64,000 bases of DNA from Dermatemys mawii. Lineage: Eukaryota > Chordata > Testudines > Dermatemydidae. Below the pieces are notes generated by a model. The model was not told where the DNA came from, ran no database searches, and saw nothing but the letters and a program-made list of their open reading frames with translations. Location: NCBI GenBank assembly GCA_007922305.1, contig ML677373.1, positions 13,132,127 to 13,196,126 on the forward strand. The letters are read 5' to 3'. Shown here one piece after another: positions 13,401-25,011 of this stretch. Made by a program: the position numbers and the translations under genes. The first letter of the stretch is position 1. Every line of letters starts with the position of its first letter.

Positions 13401-13539
13401 AACTCTTCTTACCTGCTCTGATCCTGGGGCCTGATGATGGGCAGGGCGATGGATGCTGCAGAGTTGCCTGGTATGGAACTGGGAGCTCTCTGAATTTACT
13501 GGGGGTTGTTCTATCATCTGTTCTGCTCCACCTGTACAG

Positions 13540-13977
13540 GTTGACCTCCTTGCCAGAGAAGCCCCCTGCTCTTGATTGGGTTTATTACAAGACTGCAGTG
13601 GTGAAGGCTGGCATGGTGGAGGAGTTTGAAAAGAAGGTGAGATTCTCGTCCTCAATTAGATGTTGCTGCTGTTTTGAAATCTAAGTGGAGGCTGCTCATA
13701 TCTGATGTACAAGACCCAGAACTGGGAACTTTTCTGCTAGTAGGCTGCTAGGCGAGGAAAGTGTATATGGTTAGAGCTTTCCTATTCTTTGCTGATTCCC
13801 AACTGCCAAAGAATATTAGTCTGGCTAATGTGGAAATATTGCTCTGGGAGCATGCAGGTCTTCAATGGAATTGAGAGGCAATATGTTTAGAATTTATGTT
13901 TTTAATTTACAGTACAATGCAGTCCTGAGCCTGTGGACACACAAACAGACAAAATAAATGCCCAGGAAAAGGAAGTT
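13540..13977 (+). pseudogene. ATP5PD: ATP5PD (ATP synthase subunit d) relic, exons 3 and 4
   Basis: Plus-strand fragment of the peripheral-stalk subunit d of mitochondrial ATP synthase. Exon 3 (13540-13636, 97 nt) is open between an AG acceptor and a GTGAG donor and reads LPEKPPALDWVYYKTAVVKA then GMVEEFEKK, very close to human LPENPPAIDWAYYK. The exon-4 equivalent (13913-13977) keeps its splice borders, and after a frame change reads VPEPVDTQTDKINAQEKEV. It has lost several bases near its start, so the joined frame breaks. I found no exons 1, 2, 5 or 6 nearby. This is a carried-along gene fragment, not a working gene; the parent is probably outside the window. Confidence 0.85.
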
Positions 13978-15344
13978 GTAAGTATTTTAAAACTCTTCCC
14001 TGCCACGTGGTTTCTCTTTGAACTTTGTAGAGGTATAGAATAATTCTGACTGGGAGTCTGCTGGTGGGAAATTGTGCTGAGGTACAGAGCGGCAAGTCTG
14101 GGTTTGTGCATATAGGCAGTTTTTGAGCAAGAACAGGTTTTCTCTACATATACATGACCACACTTTGGGATTTAGAGTCTGGGACTGGATTGCAGTTCTG
14201 CTTGCTCTTCTGGTATAATAAACTTGAAATTAGCATAAGGCAAAGGCAGCCAGACTCTGATCAACTGAGGATATTATTGGCTTTTTGTCAGCTGCCCAAA
14301 GGATGCACCTAAGTTGCATAAAATAAGCCTGACTTCTTTTTAATGTGGAACTGGAGTTTTTGGAGACTGCTGGGGTTAAGATGGAGCATTGTACAGTGGA
14401 TCTTCTATTCTATGGGCTCCTCTTCTGTGTGAAAGAAGAGGGTGGGTATAACATAAACTCGTGGGGTTCATCCTTCTTCCATGAAGACATAGCACGTTTC
14501 CTCTTATGTAAACCGATCATAAGCATCTGTCCTTTGCTTTTTCCCCCAAGCCCTCTCCTCTCTTTAGGGAGCACTGAATGAGTTAGGATGATCTGACTTG
14601 GAGTAACCAAATTTGGTAGCTAGAACATCATGCTGCCAACATAATTAATCAAATGAAGAAATTAAAAAATGGGAGGCAGATGAATATTATGGACTGATTA
14701 CATGAACCCATCAAAGAACAGGCAGACATGCTGCTCCTGATCTAAAGGTTGTGTGTAGTGTTGCGGACTGTAGGTGAAATGAATAGGAGAGCAGCCTCAC
14801 AGCACGCGCCTTCTGAGAGGATTGTAAGATTCTATTAGGTAGGTTTCACCTTCAGCCAAAGCTGTGACCATCTTTGTGTGTGTTATTTCCGGGTGGTCCA
14901 GGTCTCCCATTAGGAATGTGCAGTACTAAGAAGGCAAACGCTTCCAGTGTCTGCAAAAATCAGATATATGGTATATTTATGTAAGACCACATGTCCCGTG
15001 ACCAGCACTAACTGGTTGGGATTTTTGCTACGGTAAATATACCCTCTCCCCTGGAGCTGATTATTCGCCTTTAAACTTGAATCCTGGCCTGTAGTTGAGG
15101 GTAGGGAGCCCACCCTGGCCTGTTTCCTCCTTTGAGCTGATAGTGGTAAGCCTGGACTCCAATCAGAGTTGGAGGAGCCTATCTCATCCCTTGAAGAGCA
15201 GCACTAATCTAGTCCCTTGTGCTATTTCATGTTTCCCCCCAGATCTCCACATGAAGTTCAGCACTTTTGACAGGCACAGCTAAGCTGACTTTCACCTACT
15301 CCAATAATTCCCTGTCAGCTGGAACACTAGCTCCATGAATGTAT

Positions 15345-15350
15345 TTTATT
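15345..15350 (-). promoter_or_regulatory. Candidate poly(A) signal of receptor gene 2
   Basis: AATAAA on the minus strand, about 205 nt after the stop codon of gene 2. The same hexamer is kept at 28,078-28,083 behind gene 3. Position is plausible but there is no transcript evidence. Confidence 0.45.
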
Positions 15351-15554
15351 CAGGTAACTTATTTGCTGATGGGACACCCTGGGTGTACACATTGCTTTAC
15401 AAAGCACATGCAAGAACAAGGCTCCTGCCCTGCAGAACTTGCACAGTTATTCAGACATGCAGTACACAGCTTAATTCAAGCATAAGAAGCAGGAAAACCT
15501 TGTCAGGGAGGAGGTTGAGGCAAGCAAGTATTAGAGAAGGCAATTAGCCCACTT

Positions 15555-18500
15555 TTAACTCTTCCATTGTACAATAATGATGATACTAAACAGTAGTGAT
15601 AAAAGCAAATGAGTGCAGAATAGCACCTTCTCCAGAACTAGCAGAGGTGACTCACACTCCTGTACCTCTGGCTGGGTCCCAGTTTGCTGTTCTTCTGCAT
15701 TAATTCTTCCTGTAAGCAGGAGTAGTTCTGTATTTTCCTTTCCAAGTGGGTTTGAATCCCTCCTCTCCTCTTGTGCCCTGGCCATCTCAGTCAGCGAATC
15801 TCCTACAATGGGCAGAACAGCAGCCAAATGTAAATATGCATTAGGGGAAATTGTGGACAAGAGCAGAGGCCTGCATGATGCTAAACTTTATTTGTTTGAT
15901 AGTTTTAATAAAAACTTCATACATTTTCTATCAGAAACCTCAGGCACTGTTCTCGCTGAATGGGCTTGTGGGGTGGGCCTGAGTTAGTGGACTCTGCATG
16001 TGGCTGGGTTTACAGCTGAGTCTACGTAAATAACAAAGGTGCAGCTCTTTTTTAAATTTATATATATTTGATTCATATAATATATGCACCATAATGATGT
16101 TGAGAGGTAGGTGTCTTAAGTGTGTGTGAATTTATGATCAGATGTGATCTGAAACACAATGGACTTAGGTTCTAAGCCAGCTAGCATGATTGATTTCCAG
16201 AGATAAGGGGCTTCCTACTGACAGAACCCTGCTACTGGATACGGAGTATTCAAATGTAGGTTGCCAAACACCAACCTTGCTTGCTTAGGAGGATTTTGGA
16301 TGTTGTTCTAGCTTGCTTGCAGCATCTCAGCAGTTTCATGGCCTTGAGTAAAGGGTGTAGGGGTTTCTTCTTCAGCTGCATTAATAGGCTGGTCTCCAGC
16401 ACACCCATAATCATTAGGACAAAGACACCTACAAAAAACATCACTGCAAAACAAGATGAAGAGGATGTGATTGATAAACTTTCTGTCTTACTTCCTCTAG
16501 ATCCATAATTCTATCTACTGTGTTCTGTAGTAAGATGAGGCCCTGAACATAAACTCTTGTATCAGAGGCCTAGCAGAGGCCTGAAGCCTGAACCAAAGTA
16601 CTTCCAGGCATTGCTAAGCAAAGCTGGGCTGTGAGCCAGAGGCAGGCCCTAATTGCAGAACTTGGCAAGAAAAGGGCTGCTAGAAAGTACACGCTAATGA
16701 TATGAGTAAGTTGTGCCAAGATGGCACCTGGACATCCCGATATGAAGACACTACACAGAGATAACAAGGAACAGCCAGGTGCACCTCAGGGACAGGACAA
16801 CATGATGGATAGAGCTGTGTGTTTGAACCAGTAGGATCAAAAGGGGAGACAGCACCCTAATGAGGCAAGGGACTGTACTTCAGTGTGACAGGAGAGATGA
16901 ACTATCGGTCTTGCACTGTATAAAAGTAGGAGTTGCGGGACACATCACTGTCCAGCCTAGAGGGTAGTGGCACGTCCTGCCATTAACTGAGCTGTGTCCA
17001 TTGTCTGGGGAGCACATAGGGACTAGCAGACCTGATGATCTCTATTCCAGCGAAGCTAGAGACTGTGTTTCATTTAACAAGAAACCTGGCCCGGGTGCCT
17101 TCGTACCTTACTAGAGTCTGTGGTCTTTGGGGGTTCTCTTGGGGTCTGCTGTGTCAGCAATCTGCAGAACTGAGACAGCACACAGAGGGAACACGCATGC
17201 AGCCAACTGATATCGTCATCGAACAAGAGCAGAGCACCACAACGGTAGTTACTGACAACATATTCTTCTGCTTAATATAAGAAATATAGTACCCCAAGTC
17301 CAGAAACTGTTCTGAATAGGGACTTCCAGTATTACAGCTCTTGTGCAGTGGCTAGGTTTTGCTTTTCTTACTCTCTCTTAATAGTCGGCACGTTTGTACT
17401 CTGCTCTCTTCCTTAGATCCAATGCATGTCTAATAGAAAGTGACTTTTACTCAATAAAGACAAGTACCTATTATAGGTGGGTGATCGGAAGAAGTGGGAA
17501 TAATATCCTTAAGAATCAGAGCTAACACAGACTCTCCAATGATGAGTGACAGCTGGAAGCTGATCTTGTCCTTATAAGAGCTGGTGCTGAACAAAATAGT
17601 CATGTCCACTAAGTAGAGAGCACATGATGGGAAGATAAGGTTCAAAACGTATAAAATGGGTCGTCTTTTCATGGAGATCTGTAGGGAACAAGGCAAACAT
17701 GAAATAACACAATGGCCTGGATAAGTGCTGGTCTCAATAGGATAAGACAGACTCTTCCTCCAACTGTGGTTGGAGTCCAAGCTATCAACTCAAAGGAGGG
17801 AACAGGACCCAATGGGCTTCCTACCCTCTGGTGCAGGTCATGTTTCAAGTGCCAGCCATAAACACGTGCCGTCATCCTCTCCCCGGATTTCTTTCCTTGC
17901 TTTCGTACCTTCATTTCCTACTTTCTCCCTACCCTCTAATCCCAACTTCCCCTCCTCTCATAGTCCAACCCTTGTTCCACCCGTCCTGTTAGCTCTTCCT
18001 TACCTGCCCATCTCTTTCTACCACCGACTTCCAGCCACTTCACCTAACCCCCTTTGCCTTCATTTTGGGTTGAGCCTGATGTTCTTCTAGGCACTCTTGT
18101 TATTTTCCTACTGATATTCTCTGTACATATATTAATGCACACGTGCCTGTTGAATACATATGGCCTCACCTGTATTTTTCTTTTATTCCTCTAAACACAC
18201 TCAATGAAACTGGAGTGGAGAAAAAGCTCCATCTAGTGCAGTAAGCTGTCTAAAAGTGGCCTATACTAGATGTCACAAAGGAAGATGAAACTGCCTTAGA
18301 CCACATTCTCAGCTGGTATAAATCAGTGTAGTTCCATTGATGTCAATGGAGCTATAGCAATTTGTACCTACTGAGGATCTGGCCCCAGAACTGTGTCATT
18401 CTATATCATGAAAATATGTTTTTGTTACCAGCTATGAAGGAATCCAGAGACTTGCCAGCATTAGTGTCTGACCTAGGGGTGGGCCCGCAGGACCATCCTA

Positions 18501-21500
18501 CTAGGAGGCTGCCACCAGCCCGGCCCCGCCTTCCCTGGAGCCTGAGTGTGCCACATGGGCAGCACTCTGGAGGGGGATGGCAGGGGCGGGTCAGCATGTC
18601 TGGCTCTACGTGGCTGCAAGACACACTGTTGAGCGGTGTGGTAAGGGGACTAGAGCTGGGGGGTTGCATAATGGGCAGGGAGTCCTGGGGGCCAGGCTGA
18701 GAGAAGGCGGGGTTGGATGGGGTGTAGGAGTCCTGGGGATCTGTCGGGGGCGGGGTGTGTGGATAGGAGGCGGGGCAGGGAGGGTTGGGTAGGGGGGTCT
18801 TGGGAAGGAGTGGTCAGGAGACAAGGAGCAGAGGGGTTGGGTGGGGGTGGGGTCGGGGGGGTGGTTAGGGGTGGGTAGTCTCTGGAGGGTGTAGTTAGGG
18901 GACAAGGAGCGGAGGGTGTTGGATGGGTCAGGGATTCTGAGGGGGGCAGTCGGGGGCGGGAAGTGGGAGGAGGGTCAGATACAGGGCAGGGCCAGGCTGT
19001 TTTGGGAGGCACAGCCTTCACCACCAGGCCCTCCATACAACTTTGCAATGCCGATATGGCCCTTGGGCCAATAAGTTTGCCCACCATTGCTCTGACCCCA
19101 TATGCACCTATGAGACCTGTACTGTCAAAGGTCATTTTGTTTAAACATGATCTAGCTTGCACAGTAGCCTGCTCTGGTTCCATCCTCTTTTTGGCCTTGT
19201 CTCCTGCATTGTTAGGCGAGAGATGCTAGGATTGTGGCAGTGGAACTGGTTGTCTTGGGCACATGTGCTGCTGGATTTGTGACACTGCTGTAGTTCTCCC
19301 ATCTAGACATGGGAGTTCCTTATTTTCCCCATGAACTCCTTGCAGAACACAGCACTTGGTATTAGCAGAAGATCATACTCTTTCTTGATTTAGCTCTACA
19401 GATCCACACTGTAGGGGTCAGGCAGACACCGCAGAGGTGCCACATTCTGAGACCTCCATTTAGAGGTATGTCACTTTCATTGTTATCAGATCATTCTGTT
19501 TTGAGAGGTTAGACTCCCACAAACTTGCTAAGGTAGCAATACTAACCCTTGGGTATAAGCGAATATCTATATCTATATCTACCTATATCTTTATCTTTTG
19601 TTTAAATAACTATACTTTATAAAGTGCTTTGCTTGGTGTGGAATGTGTATTTTGAATTGTGTGTTGGGGGGTAGTCCTTTAAAGATGACTAGATTTTGCT
19701 TCGATTATGTTTTTAGTTTTTGTAGCTGAGCCCTGATGTTCTGAAGGGCGTGTTTATGATAAATCAGTGAATGAAATAGACAGTGTGTTAAATACACAGA
19801 TGATGCAATACCTCATAGATGATCCCAACAAATACTTCCTCCTCCTCCTCCACTCTGACCGGTATAATGTTTATATTTGTGAACTTCCATTCTCCATTGG
19901 TCAAGTGATAAAGTTTGCTGTTTTTATTCACCTCATCTGTTGTCTGGTTGGACCGAAGTATAAGGTCTGTTGCTGTTTTAAGAAAGAAAGTGAAGATGCA
20001 GTGGTTTAAAGGTGGTTTCTTTCTCAGTGCCGGGAGTTCAGATATGCTGCCACAGTGCAAGTGTGCATTCAGAAGGCGCAAAGAGAAGGTTAAGATCCCC
20101 CAGAGTGGGAAAATTACATCCCTTGCCCCCAACAGAACTAGTTGTGTACTTGGAGCTTGATTCTTACTCCAGAGTAAACTGGGAATAACTTAATTGAAAT
20201 CAATGGAATTATACCAATTTGAGATCAGAATCCAGCCCCAGAATCCAGGTCACTGTTTAAACAAAACAAATGTCTGCTGACAGTAGGAGTTTCATAATGA
20301 CATTTGGTCTTGGATATGTGGTTTAATTCTGTCTCCCATCTTATGGCCTTGATCCAAATCCTACTGAAGTCAGTGGGAGTCTTTCCACTGATTCCAGGGA
20401 GCTTTAAGATCAAGGACGTAGGGCTAGTTTACACTGGCAATGCTAAAGCACTGCCGCACTGGCTACACTGGCACTTTACAGCGCTGACACTTGCTGCACT
20501 CAGAGCTCAGTTTTTTCACATCCCTGAGCGAGAAAGTTGCAGCACTGTTAATTGCCAGTGTATACAAGCACACAGAGGAGGAGTTGGCAGTGGCTGTCTC
20601 TTTTCTGTGCTTCCATAAATACTTGGGAGTAGCTACTATCTGATCTTCTTCACAGACTCACTCTGGTGGCAATTGTGCAAATCGACCATTTTCTTGGGAA
20701 AAATATCAAGGTCTTGATACTGAGATGGCTAACCCCCTTCTCCAAAATGTTTCACTCCCAGATGTGAACTGGGTCTGTTTACTACTTGCATTCCTAGCAA
20801 AGAGTTTCCTCTAAAAATCGAGGCTGGCTGATTTTCTGGAAGAGCTGCTTTAGCCAAGTACAAGTTATTCAGCTCAATTCAGGGGTAACTGAGTGACATT
20901 TAATGGCGTGTGATACACAGAAGGTCAGACTAGATGATCTAATGGTCCTTCCTGGTTTTAAACTCTAGGAATGTCATGAAACATTTGCTATCTTCAGTTT
21001 AATGAAACCAATTGCTTTTCAAGTGAAACTGAATTATTAGAATAGTTGTTGTAGCTAAATGGACGCCTGTGCTACGCAGACAACAAAAGATCATGCTTGA
21101 AAATAAGTCTTGCCTCTCACTTTCTGCGACTACCAAGGGGACAAAATAAGAAAGCATGCAGCAGTTGAAAATTAGGTCTAGTCTGGAACTCAAATCTCTA
21201 AGTCTGGATCCTATCCTGAAACCTTTTCTCAGTCATGTCAGTCATCCTATCAACTTTATCCCTTGGAGTTCTATTATTAATCTAGACCCTCATGCACATT
21301 TTAAGGACTAGACCTTGCAAACTCAACTAATCTTTAGTGCAGTCAGTGGGACTAGTCCTTTGACTAAACTGACCACTCCTAGGAGTAAAGGCTTTGCAGA
21401 GGCAGATCCTGGATTTTTCCAGAGATATACATATAGGAAACTCCATAGTGGGAGATCATGTCATAGTCCACTTTCCCTCTTACATTGTAATATTTAAAAT

Positions 21501-24500
21501 AAACACAATAGACACTGTTGAACATAAAGATTCAATAGCCGATCAGACCTGTGATCCATCTAGTCCATTGTCTTGTTGAAAACAGTGGGCAGCACCAGCC
21601 TAGTTTTGCTAAATGTGAACAAGAATGTACCTACCTGGATTATTAAATGAGAAGAGGCTTATGTTGCACATCTGGGTGTCAAACGGAAACTTGTGCATCT
21701 CCATGTTGCATGTTATGGTGACCTGGTGCTGTTGGGTTGTGCTAATGATGCCGGTGTGAGTGATGGACAGAAAGGGTCTGCTGAGGGATTTCTCTTCATC
21801 CACTCTGAAGGAACCAATGATTCAACAACAAACAAAAAGTTCAATGAGAAAACACTTCTTGCAGATCGATGACAATATTTTATTTGCAAACTCGCTGTTA
21901 GTCTGACTTTGAATGGTCGTGAACCTTACTACACACAACAGGAAACAGAAGAGAGGAGGGTGGTGGTGGCAAGGGATGAGAGATTTAAAACAAACAGGGG
22001 AGGACAAAAAGGCTGTGGGAGGAGATAGGAGAGACGGGAAGAGAGAAAGCAGGCCGAGAAAGTCTGGGGTGCAGAGAAAGGCTGATAACCCCCATCTACA
22101 CCAAGACTTGTAGTACACCCCATTAGTGTGCTAGATGAGACAGGAAAGACATTCAAGGACATATGAACCACTTGCTCCATTGGGTCAGGGACTGTTGGCC
22201 TAATTCTGATCTCCCACTGCTTCCACCCTCTAACTATTGACTTCTGTTGAATTACTCCTGATTTCCACCATGTAAGTGAGAGCAGAATCAGGCCCTATGC
22301 CTGTATTTGTGTCTTGTGCAGTGCTGAGCACACTGTTGCTGCTTAACAAATAATCATGAATAATTAACCATTTAGGGACAATACTAAATATCATGGTATA
22401 GCGAGCATCCCCTGGACCTGCAGAATAAACAGTGACCGGAGCCTCTAAGACAGAGGTGGGCAAACTATGGCCTGCGGGCCACATCTGGCCTGCGGGACCA
22501 TCCTACCTGGCCCCTGAGCTGCCAGTTGGGAAGGCTACCCCTCCTCCCTCCTCTTTCTCTCTCCTGGAGCCTCGCTGCTGTGTGAACAGTGCTCTCGGGG
22601 GTGGGGCTGAGCGCTTCTGGGGATCAGTGTGGCAGCGTGTTTGGCTGGACCCAGACACGCTGCTCTGAGTGGTGTGGTAAAGGGGCTGTGGCCGGGGCTG
22701 TGGCCAGGGGGTTGAATAAGGGGCAGAGGGTCTCAGGGAGTGGTCAGGGGACAGGGAATGGGGAGGGCTTGGATAGGGGGTGGGGTGCGGGGGAGGTGAT
22801 TAGGGGTTGGATAGGGGGTAGGGTCACGGGGAGGTGATTAGGGGCAGGGATCCTGGGAGGGCGTGGTCAGGGGACAAGGAGTAGGGAGGGTTGGATGGGT
22901 TGTGGGTTCTGAGAAGGGCAGTTAGGGGGTGAGAAGTGGGAGGAGGTAGACGAGGGAAGTCAGGCTGTTTGGGGAGGCACAGCCTTCCATACCCGGCCCT
23001 CCAGACAGTTTTGCAAATCTGATGTGGTCCTCAGGTTTGCCCACCCTGGTCTAAGATATACTGTTGCAGTCTTTCCCCATTTGATTGGCTTTCCTGTCTG
23101 TCAGATAGATTTCCCGTACCCAGAACATGCTCTCCTAGTACCCCCTCACTTAGGGACTAAAGAAACACATTTTATTTAATGAATGTTTTCTTACTGTCCT
23201 CATATCAGTTAATTGATTGTTATCTAGTCTGTCCCCTCTCCCCACAAAAAATTCATTCTGCAAAACCTTTGCTTATGGAGTACTCTTCAGTCAGATGACT
23301 TAGTCCCATTGATTTCAGTGGCACCCATCATGTCCCTTGTAATTATCCCTCTTACGGAAGCAAGTTGAAATGAGCCAAGGAGCATCTTACTGTTCATAAA
23401 TGACAATATATGGGGACCAAAATCTATCCTCTGGCAGAACGAGTTTGGAAATGTTACAGAAATCCTGAGGATTCCAAGTCATTAAGACATCTTTCCACAT
23501 CTAGAGAAAAAAAAAATCACCAAATGGAAACAATTTCTGGACTCACAGCACACAGGAAATAGCTTTGATTTTACAGAAAAAAGCTCTTACCATGGTCACT
23601 AAGAAATAGACAGTGATAGTTTGTAGCTTTTCAGTCTAGAGAAACAAAATGGGAAAGTGATTATCATGATTTCATTAACTAAAGTAGGTACGGAGTGTGG
23701 AGGCTGTTCAGCAGTTTTCTTACAACGATGGCGTAATGGGTGTCAGAGATATGAGAAAATCAGGGCAGCCCAATATCTTACATTTCTTGCTCTTACAAAC
23801 TGAGGAGTAGATTGGAAGGGTAAGGTTCAATGTTTGGAAAAAATAGTTGCCTGATTGAATACACCTGGCTATGTAAATCTGGGCTGGGAGAGGATCCAGA
23901 GCAGGAGAAATGTTGCAACAGTAGTCAGGGAAATTGAGTCTACAGAATCTGATCCCTGATGTAAAAGAACAGCAACACCAAACAAGAATTACCAACTCTT
24001 TCCTCACTCTGCCTCCCAATCCTCAACTCCACTTTGCTGTAACACGGGTTAATAGCATGGGTTGCCTTTACCCAGGCTAAGCAGAGGTGTTTCCTTTGAA
24101 GAGACATTTTTTGGAGGAAACAGAAAAAGAGAGAAGTTCAGATGCAAATGCAAATCAAGGGTCAAATTCCTGAGTATTCTTGGACAACTTTGCAGTGCTT
24201 TGGCAAAACAGTACAGCTTAACAGGCTAATTAAAAAGTGGATAGGAGGTTGCTAGAGAAATGAATATTGCTCTGGCCTTTGATCTTTTACAACTCTTTTT
24301 AATGTGATACCTGTTCAACATGCAATGAGCACAAAAGCAATTTTAAACAACCCTTCTTATCTGCGCAGACGTGACAAACTATTTTATATGTGGCACCTCC
24401 AAACATACATTGCTCCGGATTATACTTTCAAACCATAGCCATAAAGTCTGGAGAAGAAGACCTAAGGTGTTGGTTCTACCCCTTCACATCAGTGGCAGTA

Positions 24501-25011
24501 ATAGTGGAATTGCTCCTGATTTGCACTGGTATGAGTGAGAGAAGGGTCATTCACTCACTTTAGGATCATCAGCTGCCTCAACTTTTCAATCTCCACAATA
24601 TTTCCTACTAAACAGAACAATAAAGAGGTTTGTTTCCTTACCACAGAGAGGATGGACATCAGTAGAAATTGTATCTCCACTTTCAACGGCTCTTCCCAAT
24701 TTTCCTTGGGTATTGTACGTAGCGGGGGTGCCTTTTCAGTGGAGATATTCAGATACTGAATAACGTTAACATACTTACAAAGCTGTTTTGGGGCAGCACC
24801 TGTGGAAATAAAATGAAAGTCTGGATATGTCCAAATTCATTTTATCAGATCAATACCAGGCTAGGGTGCCAATCTTAATCTACCTCATCCGTGTATGAGA
24901 ATTTAAATTACTCATGAGTAATCCGGTTGCTTTTTCCCTGATCCTAGTACAATTTAACATACCTGTTGCCAAAGACAAAGTGAGAATAGCTAAGAATGTT
25001 TCCCACATCAT
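15555..25011 (-). CDS. 5-HT3-like Cys-loop receptor subunit, copy 2 (complete, nine exons)
   Basis: Predicted pentameric ligand-gated cation channel subunit. Exons (minus): 25011-24963, 24799-24642, 23635-23591, 23500-23391, 21804-21635, 19972-19812, 17678-17468, 16428-16276, 15802-15555. They total 1,305 nt, 434 residues plus TAA, with consistent phases and AG/GT borders. In order: signal peptide MMWETFLAILTLSLAT; extracellular domain with sequons in exons 2, 4, 5 and 6; Cys-loop (13 spacer residues, FPFD); NGEW in exon 6; TM1-TM2 in exon 7 starting KRRPILYV; TM3 in exon 8; a short cytoplasmic loop; TM4 near the C-terminus ending VQWKS. M2 keeps acidic -1' and 20' residues. The aromatic serotonin-binding residues of loops D and B are replaced (Leu; Phe). 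Introns hold a solo LTR and three small transposons. The start could be either of two adjacent ATGs. Confidence 0.88.
16526..17260. mobile_element. Solo-LTR-like insertion in intron 7 of receptor copy 2
   Basis: A 735-bp block starting TGTAG and ending ACAACA. It is flanked by tgttc (16521-16525) and tattc (17261-17265), a 4/5 match that looks like a short target duplication. It contains a TATAAAAG box near 16,918. The same intron in copy 3 (about 29,255) passes directly from one flank to the other. No coding sequence is present. Most likely a solo LTR of an endogenous retrovirus. Confidence 0.6.
18474..19089. mobile_element. G-rich hAT-type element in intron 6 of receptor copy 2
   Basis: 616-bp insertion flanked by gtctgacc (18466-18473) and ctctgacc (19090-19097), a 7/8 target duplication. 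The ends resemble TAGGGGTGGGC and the inverse of TTTGCCCACCATTG. The interior is very G-rich on the plus strand (repeated ggggtggg-like motifs), which makes long meaningless proline-rich frames on the other strand. Copies 1 (about 1,690) and 3 (about 30,470) keep the empty site. Same family as 22,451-23,048. Confidence 0.8.
20421..20569. mobile_element. Short inverted-terminal-repeat element in intron 5 of receptor copy 2
   Basis: Begins ggctagtttacactggcaat and ends with the near-inverse attgccagtgtatacaagc. The interior has agcgctg and aaagttgcagcactg motifs shared with 58,890-59,120. It is absent from copy 1 at about 3,105. Class is probably a non-autonomous DNA transposon. Confidence 0.65.
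22451..23048. mobile_element. G-rich hAT-type element in intron 4 of receptor copy 2
   Basis: 598 bp. The left end CAGAGGTGGGCAAACT pairs with the inverted right end CAGGGTGGGCAAACCT. Flanks ctctaaga (22443-22450) and gtctaaga (23049-23056) match at 7/8. Copies 1 (5,041) and 3 have no insertion there. TIR sequence and 8-bp duplication fit the hAT superfamily. Confidence 0.85.

Noticed and set aside
15613..15987. 124-codon plus-strand frame
   Set aside because: Antisense shadow of the last receptor exon (TM4).
18606..19183. Proline-rich frame of 177 codons on the minus strand
   Set aside because: Complement of the G-rich interior of a transposable element. Not shared by sister units.
2382..25011. 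Assigning the receptors to ZACN because ZACN also lies on human 17q25
   Set aside because: TM1-TM3 (RRPILYV start, G-V-F-V TM3 start) and the exon sizes fit 5-HT3 subunits better than ZACN as I remember it. A tree is needed to settle it.
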